A stretch of 64,000 nucleotides of DNA from Chryseobacterium sp. MYb264. Lineage in GTDB: Bacteria > Bacteroidota > Bacteroidia > Flavobacteriales > Weeksellaceae. The DNA lies in the NCBI RefSeq assembly GCF_035974275.1, contig NZ_CP142422.1, forward strand, positions 5,022,001-5,086,000. Direction: 5' to 3'. Under the pieces are notes generated by a model. It was given only the letters and a program-made list of their open reading frames with translations. It made no database searches and was not told where the DNA came from. Position numbers and translations under genes: made by a program. Below, in pieces: positions 1-8,701 of this stretch. Numbering within the stretch: the first letter of the stretch is position 1; every line of letters begins with the position of its first letter.

Positions 1-426
1 TACTTTTTTCTCTGCCAGTTTTAAGAAATAATCCTTATCTCTCAAATTGATCTGAAGTGCTGAAACCAAATACGTGTTCGGCTTCATATAATCAATTTCT
101 TCTTCCGTTGGAGGGTTGACTTTTAAAATGAGATCCTGCCCGAATGCTTCTTTAGGGTCTTTGGTAATTCTCGCTCCGGATTCGGAGTATTGTAAATCTG
201 TAAAAAATGAACCCTGTCCGGCTCCGGATTCGATGATAATTTCGTGGCCGTGTTCTACCAAAACCTGTACGGCATCGGGGGTGATGCATGTTCTTCTCTC
301 GTTCAGGCAGGTTTCTTTAGGAATCCCGATACTGAATTGTTTGCCTTTTTTGATTACATCCAGCTTTTCAGCCTTAGGAATCAGCTCCTCTTCAGTAAAA
401 GGAGTAAAAATATTAGTAGTACTCAT
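1..426 (-). CDS. ald: Alanine dehydrogenase, N-terminal part (cut by window edge)
   Basis: The reading frame starts at ATG 426 and runs open for 142 codons to the left edge, so the C-terminal NAD-binding part is missing. Alanine dehydrogenases catalyse NAD-dependent interconversion of alanine and pyruvate plus ammonia. After about 32 residues comes the family N-terminal motif GIPKETCLNERRTCITPDAV, followed by the conserved region around HGHEIIIESGAG and LKVNPPTEEE. A TATCTTTG -7 box lies 55 nt upstream of the start, between this gene and tsaE. The related PntA/saccharopine-type N-terminal domains are similar, but the opening motif fits the alanine dehydrogenase family best. Confidence 0.85.
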   Translation of the reverse strand, partial: MSTTNIFTPFTEEELIPKAEKLDVIKKGKQFSIGIPKETCLNERRTCITPDAVQVLVEHGHEIIIESGAGQGSFFTDLQYSESGARITKDPKEAFGQDLILKVNPPTEEEIDYMKPNTYLVSALQINLRDKDYFLKLAEKKV

Positions 427-480
427 CCTTTAAAATTGCATTAAGTTCTTACAGATCGTATTTTTAATCAAATTCAACAG

Positions 481-488
481 CAAAGATA
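481..488 (-). promoter_or_regulatory. Candidate -7 box for the alanine dehydrogenase gene
   Basis: TATCTTTG on the minus strand matches the Bacteroidetes -7 consensus TAnnTTTG. No convincing TTG -33 element is seen at the usual distance, so the call rests on one box and its position upstream of ATG 426. Confidence 0.4.
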
Positions 489-496
489 CGTAATAT

Positions 497-904
497 TTAG
501 CCGAAAGTGATTTCTCTGCTTTCTCCGTTATTAATAATGCTCATTTCATGGTAGGGAAGACCGTAGAGTTCTTCTTCGTAAACTTCAGGCCATTCAATAA
601 TGCACAGAAAAGCGTTATCCAGATATTCTTCAATTCCGATGTCATACACTTCTTCAATATTTTTTAATCGGTATAAATCGAAGTGATAAATTTTTCCTTT
701 TGGGCTATTGTATTCATTTATAATAGAATAAGTGGGAGAGTTTACTTCATCTTTACTTCCTAGATTTTTAAGTAAAAATTGGGTGAAAGTTGTTTTACCA
801 GCTCCTAAATTTCCTTTTAGCAAAAGAATATTATGTTGTAATTGGGGAATGATACGGTCGACAATTTCCTGCCAGTCTCCGATACTTTTTATGTTGAACT
901 GCAT
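497..904 (-). CDS. tsaE: tRNA threonylcarbamoyladenosine biosynthesis ATPase TsaE
   Basis: A 135-residue protein, the usual length for TsaE, the P-loop ATPase that works with TsaD and TsaB to make the t6A modification of ANN-decoding tRNAs in the cytoplasm. The Walker A motif GNLGAGKTT is at residues 31-39, NSPTYS at about 54-59, and the family motif HFDLYR at about 73-78. It is transcribed away from dnaG across a 100-bp divergent intergenic region and lies directly upstream of the alanine dehydrogenase gene, from which it is separated by 70 bp containing a separate -7 box. Confidence 0.93.
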   Translation of the reverse strand: MQFNIKSIGDWQEIVDRIIPQLQHNILLLKGNLGAGKTTFTQFLLKNLGSKDEVNSPTYSIINEYNSPKGKIYHFDLYRLKNIEEVYDIGIEEYLDNAFLCIIEWPEVYEEELYGLPYHEMSIINNGESREITFG

Positions 905-992
905 AAGAGTAATTTACTGCAAAAATAATCATATTCCAGTTGAATTAAACATTGAAAAGAACATAAATGAAAACTAAAACTGGTAATTTGCT

Positions 993-1000
993 TACTTTTG
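993..1000 (+). promoter_or_regulatory. Candidate -7 box for dnaG
   Basis: TACTTTTG matches TAnnTTTG and ends only four bases before ATG 1005. If it is used, the dnaG transcript would be leaderless or nearly so. No TTG is seen at the expected -33 spacing. Confidence 0.4.
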
Positions 1001-1004
1001 CAAT

Positions 1005-2984
1005 ATGATTTCCAAACAGACCATTGATAAGATATTCTCAACAATCCGTGTAGAGGAGATTGTGGGTGAATATGTGCAGTTGAAAAGGGCAGGGTCTAAT
1101 TATAAAGGGCTCAGTCCGTTTCATGATGAAAAAACACCGAGTTTTGTAGTTTCTGCAGCGAAACAGATTTGGAAAGATTTCTCAACCGGAAAAGGAGGAA
1201 CCGCGATTTCTTTTTTAATGGAAATCGAAAATTTCACTTATCCTGAAGCACTTCGCCACGCTGCCAAAAAATACGGAATCGAGATCGAAGAAGATCAGCG
1301 TGAATTTTCTGAAGAAGCCAAAAATGCTCAGTCGGAAAGAGATATTCTGTATAAAATTCACGAAGTTGCCAATGATTATTACCAAAATTTTCTTTGGGAA
1401 GTTGAAGAAGGAAAAGCAATCGGGTTATCTTACTTTAAAGAGCGTGAATTAAGAGATGATATCATTAAGAAATTCCAGCTGGGATATTCTCCAGAGAAAA
1501 AGAATGCCTTTACGGAATTTGCGATCGATAAAGGGTATTCCAAAGAAATTCTTGAAAAATCGGGACTTTCTATTTTTCCTGAAAATGCTCCAAACGGAAT
1601 TGACCGATTTCGTGAAAGAGTAATTTTCCCGATTCACAGTTTTTCAGGAAGAGTTCTCGGTTTTGGTGCCAGAATTCTGAAGAATAATGTAAAAACAGCC
1701 AAATATCTTAACTCTCCCGAAACGGAAATTTATCACAAATCTAATGTTCTTTATGGTTTAAATCAAAGCAAACAGGCGATTTCAAGAAAGAATGTCTGTC
1801 TTTTGGTGGAAGGATATATGGATGTGATCTCGCTTCATATGTCGGGAATCGAAAATGTGGTGGCGAGTTCCGGAACTTCTTTAACGACAGAGCAAATCAA
1901 GCTTATTAAAAGACTTACGGAAAATGTAACCATTCTTTTTGATGGTGATAATGCCGGTATAAAAGCCAGTTTCCGAAGTATTGATATGTTGCTGACGGAA
2001 GGAATGAATATTCGTGTTCTTCTCTTTCCTGATGGCGATGATCCCGATTCTTTTGCCCGAAAACATCCGCAGGAATATGTGGAGAAATTCATCGAAAATG
2101 AGGCACTAGATTTTATTGATTTTAAAGCGGAGATCCTTTTAAAAGAAGTTGGCAACGATCCGATAAAAAAAGCCGAAGCCATCCGTGATATTGTAAAATC
2201 GGTAGGTTTCGTACAAAATGCTTTAAAAAGAGAAGTTTATTTAAAAGAAGTTTCGAATAAATTTGGATTATCTGAGCAAAGTTTGTTCAATGAACTTGAT
2301 GTTCAAAGACAGGTTACTCAAAATCATAATCAGCATGTTCAGCAACAGAAAGAACAGGTTGCGGCTCCTCCGAAGATGGAAATTGTTCCGTTGGATGAAG
2401 AAAAAAGCGATCCTTTTCTGTTTGAAGTTTTATTTATGGAAAATAAGTTGGTGGATCATATGTTGATGTTTGGTGATATTGTTTTGAAACGAAAAGACGA
2501 TCAAAACGGAGAATATCAGATTACGGTGATTGAAGAAATTTTGCATCATTTTGAGGAAGAGCAGTATCAGTTTTTAATAAAAGGAAATGAAATTATTGTC
2601 AATCAGGTTCGTGAAGGAATTCAGAATGATGAACTTCGAAGCGGGAATTTTTTCTTAACTTTTATGGAAGAAGAAATTACGACGAAAGTGGTGGATGCTT
2701 TAATTCCTTTGGATGACCTTGAAAACTGGGCTTCTAGAAATATTTATCCGCCAAATTATGGAGATAAAATCGGGGAACAGGTAAAAGGAGATGTGTTGCT
2801 GCATAAATATCGTTATATTGATTATCTGATTACCGTTACAGCAAAGGAACTGGATGGAGCTGATGAAACAAAATATTATGAATTAATCAAAAAGATCACG
2901 TTGCTGAAACAGGCTTCGATTCAATTGAGTAATATTATCGAATATTCTCCGATTAAAGGAATTTATGTCAACAGAAAACGGTAG
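1005..2984 (+). CDS. dnaG: DNA primase DnaG (zinc ligands missing)
   Basis: A 659-residue primase that lays RNA primers for replication. The N-terminal zinc-ribbon fold is recognisable by SPFHDEKTPSF at about residues 37-47 and KQIWKDFSTGKGG after it, but the usual CHC2 ligands are absent: the first Cys is Ser (LSPFH) and the paired C-x2-C has become DFST. The TOPRIM domain is intact, with LLVEGYMDV near residue 270 and the acidic motif ILFDGDNAG near 312. The C-terminal third, the helicase-interacting region, is divergent and Glu-rich. Loss of the cysteines looks like a lineage trait rather than decay, because the frame is intact and the rest is well conserved. Confidence 0.95.
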   Translation: MISKQTIDKIFSTIRVEEIVGEYVQLKRAGSNYKGLSPFHDEKTPSFVVSAAKQIWKDFSTGKGGTAISFLMEIENFTYPEALRHAAKKYGIEIEEDQREFSEEAKNAQSERDILYKIHEVANDYYQNFLWEVEEGKAIGLSYFKERELRDDIIKKFQLGYSPEKKNAFTEFAIDKGYSKEILEKSGLSIFPENAPNGIDRFRERVIFPIHSFSGRVLGFGARILKNNVKTAKYLNSPETEIYHKSNVLYGLNQSKQAISRKNVCLLVEGYMDVISLHMSGIENVVASSGTSLTTEQIKLIKRLTENVTILFDGDNAGIKASFRSIDMLLTEGMNIRVLLFPDGDDPDSFARKHPQEYVEKFIENEALDFIDFKAEILLKEVGNDPIKKAEAIRDIVKSVGFVQNALKREVYLKEVSNKFGLSEQSLFNELDVQRQVTQNHNQHVQQQKEQVAAPPKMEIVPLDEEKSDPFLFEVLFMENKLVDHMLMFGDIVLKRKDDQNGEYQITVIEEILHHFEEEQYQFLIKGNEIIVNQVREGIQNDELRSGNFFLTFMEEEITTKVVDALIPLDDLENWASRNIYPPNYGDKIGEQVKGDVLLHKYRYIDYLITVTAKELDGADETKYYELIKKITLLKQASIQLSNIIEYSPIKGIYVNRKR

Positions 2985-3104
2985 ATTTAATCATAGAAAT
3001 GTTTATATTTATCGTATTAATCTGACAAAAAGTCCTATAAAATTTTAGGAATAAAAGTTGTAATTTAAACAGCAGTAAAAATTTAAAATAATACCAATAG
3101 AAAT

Positions 3105-3788
3105 ATGGACATTAAAAAAGAATTTAGAGATTTCTCTACAAAACATTTAGGAAACAGCGGTTTGGCAACCGATCAGTATATGGGAATGTATGGCCCGACG
3201 AATCTTACCCCTTACATCATGGAAGAAAGAAGAATGAACGTTGCTCAGATGGACGTTTTCTCTCGTTTGATGATGGACAGAATTATTTTCTTGGGAACAG
3301 GAATCGATGATCAGGTAGCTAATATCGTAACGGCTCAGCTTTTATTCTTAGAAAGTGCAGATCCTTCAAAAGATATTCAAATTTATATCAACTCTCCTGG
3401 CGGAAGCGTTTACGCTGGATTAGGAATCTACGATACGATGCAGATCATCAAGCCTGATGTAGCGACAATCTGTACAGGTATTGCAGCTTCGATGGGTGCT
3501 GTTTTATTAGTAGCCGGAGAAAAAGGTAAGCGTTCAGCATTGAAGCATTCAAGAGTGATGATTCACCAGCCTTCAGGAGGTGCACAAGGGGTGGCTTCTG
3601 ATATGGAGATCAACCTGAGAGAGATGTTGAAACTTAAAAAAGAATTGTATGACATTATTTCTGACCATTCAGGACAAACTTACGAATGGGTAGAAAAAGC
3701 GTCTGACAGAGATTATTGGATGACATCTACAGAAGCAAAAGACTTCGGAATGGTAGATGAGGTTTTACAGAGATCAAAAGAGAAATAA
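3105..3788 (+). CDS. clpP: ATP-dependent Clp protease proteolytic subunit
   Basis: A 227-residue serine peptidase that forms the tetradecameric barrel fed by ClpX or ClpA/C unfoldases in the cytoplasm. The catalytic triad is visible as Ser129 in GIAASMGA, His154 in MIHQPSGG and Asp203 in SDRDYWM; the oxyanion-strand motif INSPGGSV is at about 95-102. The N-terminal propeptide region is about 25 residues longer than in E. coli. It lies 120 bp after dnaG on the same strand and ends at a clear terminator. Confidence 0.96.
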   Translation: MDIKKEFRDFSTKHLGNSGLATDQYMGMYGPTNLTPYIMEERRMNVAQMDVFSRLMMDRIIFLGTGIDDQVANIVTAQLLFLESADPSKDIQIYINSPGGSVYAGLGIYDTMQIIKPDVATICTGIAASMGAVLLVAGEKGKRSALKHSRVMIHQPSGGAQGVASDMEINLREMLKLKKELYDIISDHSGQTYEWVEKASDRDYWMTSTEAKDFGMVDEVLQRSKEK

Positions 3789-3818
3789 TTTTTTTTCTTT
3801 TAAAGAAAATATTTTAGG

Positions 3819-3853
3819 AACGCATCAATTGATATTGGTGCGTTGCTTTTTTT
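3819..3853 (+). terminator. Rho-independent terminator of clpP
   Basis: A 10-bp stem (AACGCATCAA with TTGGTGCGTT, one G-U pair) around a 6-nt loop is followed by GC and a run of seven T. It begins 30 bp after the clpP stop codon. Confidence 0.85.
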
Positions 3854-4100
3854 ATAACGACATCGGAAGCAAAAACGTTAAGAAAATTCTACTGTCCGAA
3901 GCACGACACAAATTTTTTATTGAAAACGAACTTATAATTCGCGCAAGTTTTAGAATTTTTAGAGAATAGAATTTATTTTTAGCTTTTTGATTCCAAGTCT
4001 TGAATTTTTGTTCTTTTGTTTCAAGACAAAAGAAAATTAATATTCTATTTAAGATTAATTTACAATCAATATTTATTTTCGCTGCCAATAAAAGTAAATA
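3854..4100. other. AT-rich intergenic stretch with a small palindrome
   Basis: No coding sequence is supported here. The only clear structure is a 9-bp inverted repeat, TTCTTTTGT and ACAAAAGAA, at 4011-4034 with a 6-nt loop, a type often seen as a dispersed palindrome between flavobacterial genes. No good TAnnTTTG box for the next gene was found. Confidence 0.4.
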
Positions 4101-5360
4101 ATGAAAAAAATCTTATTGCCACTTGTTCTTTTGCTGGCTGTGGTCTCATGCAAAGACGATGATAGCGCAAGCCAGGATATTAATTATTCTAAACTTCCCC
4201 AGCAGTTTCCTTTCACCACTTTGGCTACCCAAAACGGCGTGAATGTCATCAATGGTGGCTTCGGATCAGGAGCCGCAGCACATCCTACGAGAAAAGGTGA
4301 ATTTTATGTAATCACCGATCGTGGTCCGAATACCGCTTATTTAAACGGAATAAAATTCCTTGTTCCTGACTTTACCCCTACCATTATGCATTTTAAAATT
4401 AATGCGGAAGGAAATATTGAAGTCATTAAATATATTAAACTTAAAAATCCGTCCGGACAGCCGATTACAGGACTTCCAAATCCTGTAGGAATGGGAAGTA
4501 CAGGAGAAATTGCCTATGGAGCCAACGGAAATCTGTTGGGAACTGATAATTACGGATTAGACAGTGAAAGTATTGTAGCCGCGGCAGACGGAACATTTTG
4601 GGTTTCTGATGAGTATGGTCCGCACATCGTTCATTACAGTGCAGAAGGGGTGGAAATGGAAAGAATCAGCCCAATTGGGGTCAATACCGGAACAAGAAAA
4701 CTTCCTGCTGTTTTCGCTAAAAGAAGACCCAACCGTGGAATGGAAGGAATGTGTATGACACCAGACGGAAAAATGCTGGTGGGAACGATGCAATCAACAA
4801 TGTATGTGCCAACAAAGGCCTTGGCAACAAATACAACGCTGACGAGAATCGTTACTTTTGATTTAACAACCGGACAAACCAAACAATATTTATATAAGCA
4901 GGATGGTGGCGCTTCAGATTCTGTTTGTGATATCACACCCATTAGCAATACTGAATTTTTAGTGATCGAAAGAGACGGAAATTTCGGTTCGGTAGGCGGT
5001 GTGAAGAAAGTGTATAGAATCAGTTTAAACGGAGCATCCGATGTTACCGGAACTGATTTAACAGCTGTTGACGGAATGAAGATCAATGGTAAAACACTGG
5101 AGCAATCATCTTGGGATGAAATTAATGCTGCCGGATTGAAGCCTGTTTCTAAAACGTTAGCTGTTGATTTAGTTGCTAAATTAGGGTATGAGCATGATAA
5201 ATTTGAAGGAATTGTGTATTTAGGAAATAATAAACTGGCTGTTTTTAATGATGATGATTTTGGAGTGGTAGATGACGGAAACGGAAATCCTAAAACCAAA
5301 ATTCTTCCTAAAACAGGAAAACAGGATAAAGGAACAATGTATATAGTCGATATTCAGTAA
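4101..5360 (+). CDS. Surface lipoprotein, phytase-type esterase-like beta-propeller
   Basis: A 419-residue protein matching the 'esterase-like activity of phytase' family: after the leader comes the conserved segment around GGFGSGAAAHPTRKGEFYVI and TDRGPNT, then blocks rich in DYGLDSE, VSDEYGPH and RRPNRGMEGM. The N-terminus is a lipoprotein signal with lipobox VVSC at residue 17. The residues after the lipid-bearing Cys are KDDD, which matches the lipoprotein export signal K-(D/E)2 described for Flavobacteriia, so the protein is probably exposed on the cell surface. The actual substrate cannot be told; phosphoesters are one possibility. It is a single-gene unit closed by a strong terminator. 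Confidence 0.8.
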   Translation: MKKILLPLVLLLAVVSCKDDDSASQDINYSKLPQQFPFTTLATQNGVNVINGGFGSGAAAHPTRKGEFYVITDRGPNTAYLNGIKFLVPDFTPTIMHFKINAEGNIEVIKYIKLKNPSGQPITGLPNPVGMGSTGEIAYGANGNLLGTDNYGLDSESIVAAADGTFWVSDEYGPHIVHYSAEGVEMERISPIGVNTGTRKLPAVFAKRRPNRGMEGMCMTPDGKMLVGTMQSTMYVPTKALATNTTLTRIVTFDLTTGQTKQYLYKQDGGASDSVCDITPISNTEFLVIERDGNFGSVGGVKKVYRISLNGASDVTGTDLTAVDGMKINGKTLEQSSWDEINAAGLKPVSKTLAVDLVAKLGYEHDKFEGIVYLGNNKLAVFNDDDFGVVDDGNGNPKTKILPKTGKQDKGTMYIVDIQ

Positions 5361-5426
5361 TTTAGAGAGTGCTTTTTTATTAGATTTAAAAGCCTGTAGT
5401 CAGATATGATCTCTATCATGTAATTG

Positions 5427-5463
5427 ATCTCCTGAGTGTTTCATCGCTCAGGAGATTTTTTTG
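5427..5463 (+). terminator. Rho-independent terminator
   Basis: A perfect 10-bp stem (ATCTCCTGAG and CTCAGGAGAT) with a 10-nt loop is followed by a T run. It closes the upstream lipoprotein gene and isolates the egt operon from it. Confidence 0.9.
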
Positions 5464-5616
5464 AATAAAAATTGAGTAGTGATAATTTAGATATTTTGTT
5501 TCTTGATGAATGGTTTTTTTTAATTTTTTCATTCAATTAGATAAGTTTATTATTTAAAATTTTAATAGGCGGCAAGATAGTTGTACTTACATCAGAACCA
5601 AATCAAAAAATAGACT

Positions 5617-6585
5617 ATGAATCTACAATTAGAAGAAAAAATATCCACCAATACATTTAAAAAGGATATTTTAGAGGGGTTGCATTTTAACCCCAAAAAG
5701 TTATCTTCAAAATACTTTTATGATAAAACGGGCGATCGACTTTTCCAATCAATTATGGAAATGCCTGAATATTATCTTACCAAATGCGAATTGGACATTT
5801 TTAAAAATAAAACGGCTGATCTGGCAAAATTGCTTCTGCAGGATTCAGAACCGTTTGATCTTATTGAATTGGGTGCTGGTGATGCTTCGAAATCCAGCTA
5901 TTTACTGAAATTTTTAGTGAAAAATAATAAAGATTTTACTTATATGCCCATTGATATTTCGGGAAATATCTTGGATGTGCTGAAAGAACATCTGGAACAA
6001 AAAATACCTGATTTGAATATCGAATGCCTGGAAGGTGAATACTTCGAAATGCTTAATAAAGCCACAGCATTGTCGTCCAGAAAAAAGATAGTTCTGTTTT
6101 TAGGTAGCAATATCGGAAATATGGAAATGGATGAAGCACAGGATTTCTGTATTGCTTTAAGAAAAAATCTATCGGAAAACGATATTGTTTTGATGGGTTT
6201 TGATCTAAAGAAAAATCCCCAAATAATTTTAGATGCTTATAACGATAAAGAAGGATTAACAGCGGCATTCAACTTAAATCTTTTAACAAGAATTAATCGA
6301 GAACTTAATGCTGATTTTAGGCTTGATAATTTTCAGCATTATCAGAATTATAACCCTGAAACGGGTGCTTGCCGAAGTTATCTTATCAGTTTATGTGATC
6401 AAAATGTGAGCATAGAAGGCGAAATGTTTACTTTTAAAGAAAATGAATGGATTGATATGGAAATTTCTCAAAAATTTTCTGAGGATGATATTCAGCATCT
6501 TATTCAGGCAGCTGGGTTTAGCTTCATCGGTGAAATTAAAGATAGCAAAAACTGGTTTGTAGATTCTGTGTTTCAAGTACAATAA
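5617..6585 (+). CDS. egtD: L-histidine N-alpha-trimethyltransferase EgtD
   Basis: A 322-residue SAM-dependent methyltransferase (Methyltransf_33 family) that converts histidine to hercynine, the first step of ergothioneine synthesis. Length equals that of characterised EgtD. Diagnostic features are the N-terminal KYFYDKTGDRLFQSIMEMPEYYLT block (residues about 32-55), the SAM-binding motif DLIELGAGDASKS near 88-100, and the FLGSNIGNM segment near 160. It starts a four-gene operon, with egtB only 16 bp downstream. The 150 bp upstream are AT-rich and no clean TAnnTTTG promoter was recognised. Confidence 0.93.
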   Translation: MNLQLEEKISTNTFKKDILEGLHFNPKKLSSKYFYDKTGDRLFQSIMEMPEYYLTKCELDIFKNKTADLAKLLLQDSEPFDLIELGAGDASKSSYLLKFLVKNNKDFTYMPIDISGNILDVLKEHLEQKIPDLNIECLEGEYFEMLNKATALSSRKKIVLFLGSNIGNMEMDEAQDFCIALRKNLSENDIVLMGFDLKKNPQIILDAYNDKEGLTAAFNLNLLTRINRELNADFRLDNFQHYQNYNPETGACRSYLISLCDQNVSIEGEMFTFKENEWIDMEISQKFSEDDIQHLIQAAGFSFIGEIKDSKNWFVDSVFQVQ

Positions 6586-6601
6586 AATTAAACTTTCTAT
6601 T

Positions 6602-7777
6602 ATGACACCCAATACGACTGTTTTAGAATTGCTGGAAACTTTTAAGAAAGTTCGTCAGCATTCGATAGAAATATGTGCGCCTTTACAGATTGAAGATTTT
6701 GTTGTTCAGCCTGTGGTTGATGTGAGTCCGCCCAAATGGCATCTGGGACATACGACCTGGTTTTTCGAAACCTTTATTTTAATTCCAAACCTTCCCGGCT
6801 ATCAAGTGTTTGATGAACAATATAATTTTGTTTTCAATAGTTATTATGAAACCATTGGTAACAGGGTTATCAGAACGGATCGCGGTAATCTGAGCCGACC
6901 TTCGGTATCCGATGTTTATGAATACAGAAAATATGTCGACGAAAAAATGGAAACGTTTTTATCTGGCGATTTTTTAACAGATCAAATTGAGTCTTTAATC
7001 GAGCTAGGACTCAATCACGAGCAGCAACATCAGGAACTTTTATTGACTGATATTAAATATATTTTAGGACATAATCCGCTTTTTCCCCCTTATCAGAAGG
7101 TAGATTTTAACAACGAAATAAATGAGGTTAATTCATCAGAAATGATTAATTTTCAGGAAGGAATCTATGAAATAGGGTATGATGGCGATGGTTTTTGCTT
7201 TGATAATGAATTGGGAAGACATAAAGTATATCTTAATGATTTTCAGATTTCCAAAGATATGGTGACCAACGGAGAATATCTGGAATTTATGAATGCCGGA
7301 GGTTATAAAAATTTTCGTTTTTGGCATGCTGAAGGTTGGGATTGGGTAAAAAGTAATAAAGCACAATCACCTTTGTACTGGCATTTTATAGATGATGAAT
7401 GGATGAACTATACGTTGGAAGGATTAAAGCAAATTGATGTTAATGAACCTGTTTGTCATATCAATTTTTTTGAAGCGTCGGCTTTTGCTTCGTGGAGAGA
7501 AATGCGTCTGCCAACAGAAGCGGAATGGGAAGTTGCTTCCTCGAAAATCAATTGGGGAAAGCGATGGGAATGGACGAATTCTGCCTATCTGCCTTATCCT
7601 GGTTTTAAAAAAGAACCTGGCGCGGTGGGAGAATATAATGGTAAATTTATGGTTAATCAAATGGTGTTGCGTGGAGCGTCTGAAGCGACTCCAAAAGGGC
7701 ATCGCCGGGCAACGTACCGTAATTTTTTCCCGACTCATCTTCAGTGGCAGTTCATGGGAATAAGACTTGTAAAATAA
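6602..7777 (+). CDS. egtB: Ergothioneine biosynthesis iron sulfoxide synthase EgtB
   Basis: A 391-residue non-heme iron enzyme that joins hercynine to a thiol donor (gamma-glutamylcysteine or cysteine) using O2. The N-terminal DinB_2 domain contains PPKWHLGHTTWFFE at 43-56 and the iron-binding HX3HXE motif as His139, His143 and Glu145. The C-terminal formylglycine-generating-enzyme-like domain ends in the family signature around RATYRNFFPTHLQWQF and MGIRL. Neither egtA, egtC nor a recognisable lyase egtE is nearby, so the donor may be free cysteine, with the lyase encoded elsewhere; that is inference. It lies 16 bp after egtD and 6 bp before the ABC ATPase. Confidence 0.92.
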   Translation: MTPNTTVLELLETFKKVRQHSIEICAPLQIEDFVVQPVVDVSPPKWHLGHTTWFFETFILIPNLPGYQVFDEQYNFVFNSYYETIGNRVIRTDRGNLSRPSVSDVYEYRKYVDEKMETFLSGDFLTDQIESLIELGLNHEQQHQELLLTDIKYILGHNPLFPPYQKVDFNNEINEVNSSEMINFQEGIYEIGYDGDGFCFDNELGRHKVYLNDFQISKDMVTNGEYLEFMNAGGYKNFRFWHAEGWDWVKSNKAQSPLYWHFIDDEWMNYTLEGLKQIDVNEPVCHINFFEASAFASWREMRLPTEAEWEVASSKINWGKRWEWTNSAYLPYPGFKKEPGAVGEYNGKFMVNQMVLRGASEATPKGHRRATYRNFFPTHLQWQFMGIRLVK

Positions 7778-7783
7778 TGATAT

Positions 7784-8701
7784 ATGATCGAATTTCAATC
7801 GGTTACAAAAACTTTTAACGAAAAAACTGCGGTTGATAATATCTCCTTTACAGCAAATGAAAAGGAGATTCTGGTGTTGTTGGGTAAGAGTGGATGCGGA
7901 AAAACAACCACGCTTAAAATGGCAAACAGGCTGATTGAAAGCGATTCAGGAATGATTAAAATTAATGGCGAAAATATAGAGAACCAAAATCCTGAAAAGC
8001 TCAGAATGAATATTGGTTTTGTGATGCAGAATTCAGGTTTGTTTCCTCATTATACAATTGCTCAGAATATTGCTGTAGTACCTCAATTATTAAAATGGGA
8101 GAAGAAAAAAACAGAAACCAAGACGCTGGAATTACTCGAAAAACTTCATCTTCCGGTGGATATTTTAAAGCGTTACCCGAGTGAACTCAGCGGCGGGCAG
8201 CAGCAGAGAGTAGGAATAGCACGAGCTCTCATAGGAAACAGTCCGATTCTTTTGCTCGATGAGCCTTTTGGGGCTTTGGACAATATCACAAAAGCAGATA
8301 TTCATTCGGAATTTAAATCTTTAGACGAATTAAAAAATAAAACTATCCTTTTGGTGACCCACGACGTTCAGGAAGCTTTTGAGCTTGGACATCGCATTTG
8401 TCTGATGGACCAGGGAAAAATTGTTCAGGTCGGTACTCCCACGGAGATCCTTTATCGTCCGGTTAATGAATTTGCAGAGAGTTTTTTTGATGAAAACCGA
8501 CTGCTTTTAGAATATAAAGTCGCTACCTTACAAGACATCCGTACTTTTTTATCATCGGAAATCAATGATCGTATTTTATTGGATAATAAAATGAATATCT
8601 GGTCTGTATTGCAGAGAATTATTTCAGAATATAAAGATAACGAAGCTTATGAAAGCGTCGTAAGCGCCTTCACCGAATACAGAAAATTACATATTGCATG
8701 A
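7784..8701 (+). CDS. ABC transporter ATPase, osmoprotectant/EgtV-like
   Basis: A 305-residue ATPase of the OpuCA/ProV group. Walker A GKSGCGKTTT is at 34-43, signature LSGGQ at 135-139, Walker B ILLLDE at 155-160 and the switch His at 193. OpuCA proteins carry two C-terminal CBS domains; here only about 70 residues follow the ATPase core and no full CBS pair is evident. It overlaps the permease gene by 4 bp (ATGA), so the two are translationally coupled. Its position right after egtD-egtB, and the similarity of this transporter class to the ergothioneine importer EgtUV described in Streptococcus and Helicobacter, suggest ergothioneine or a related betaine as substrate. Glycine betaine or choline remains possible. 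Confidence 0.88.
   Translation: MIEFQSVTKTFNEKTAVDNISFTANEKEILVLLGKSGCGKTTTLKMANRLIESDSGMIKINGENIENQNPEKLRMNIGFVMQNSGLFPHYTIAQNIAVVPQLLKWEKKKTETKTLELLEKLHLPVDILKRYPSELSGGQQQRVGIARALIGNSPILLLDEPFGALDNITKADIHSEFKSLDELKNKTILLVTHDVQEAFELGHRICLMDQGKIVQVGTPTEILYRPVNEFAESFFDENRLLLEYKVATLQDIRTFLSSEINDRILLDNKMNIWSVLQRIISEYKDNEAYESVVSAFTEYRKLHIA

Noticed and set aside
4634-5299. A 221-codon open frame opposite to the phytase-like lipoprotein
   Set aside because: Antisense shadow; the plus-strand gene has signal peptide and conserved motifs.
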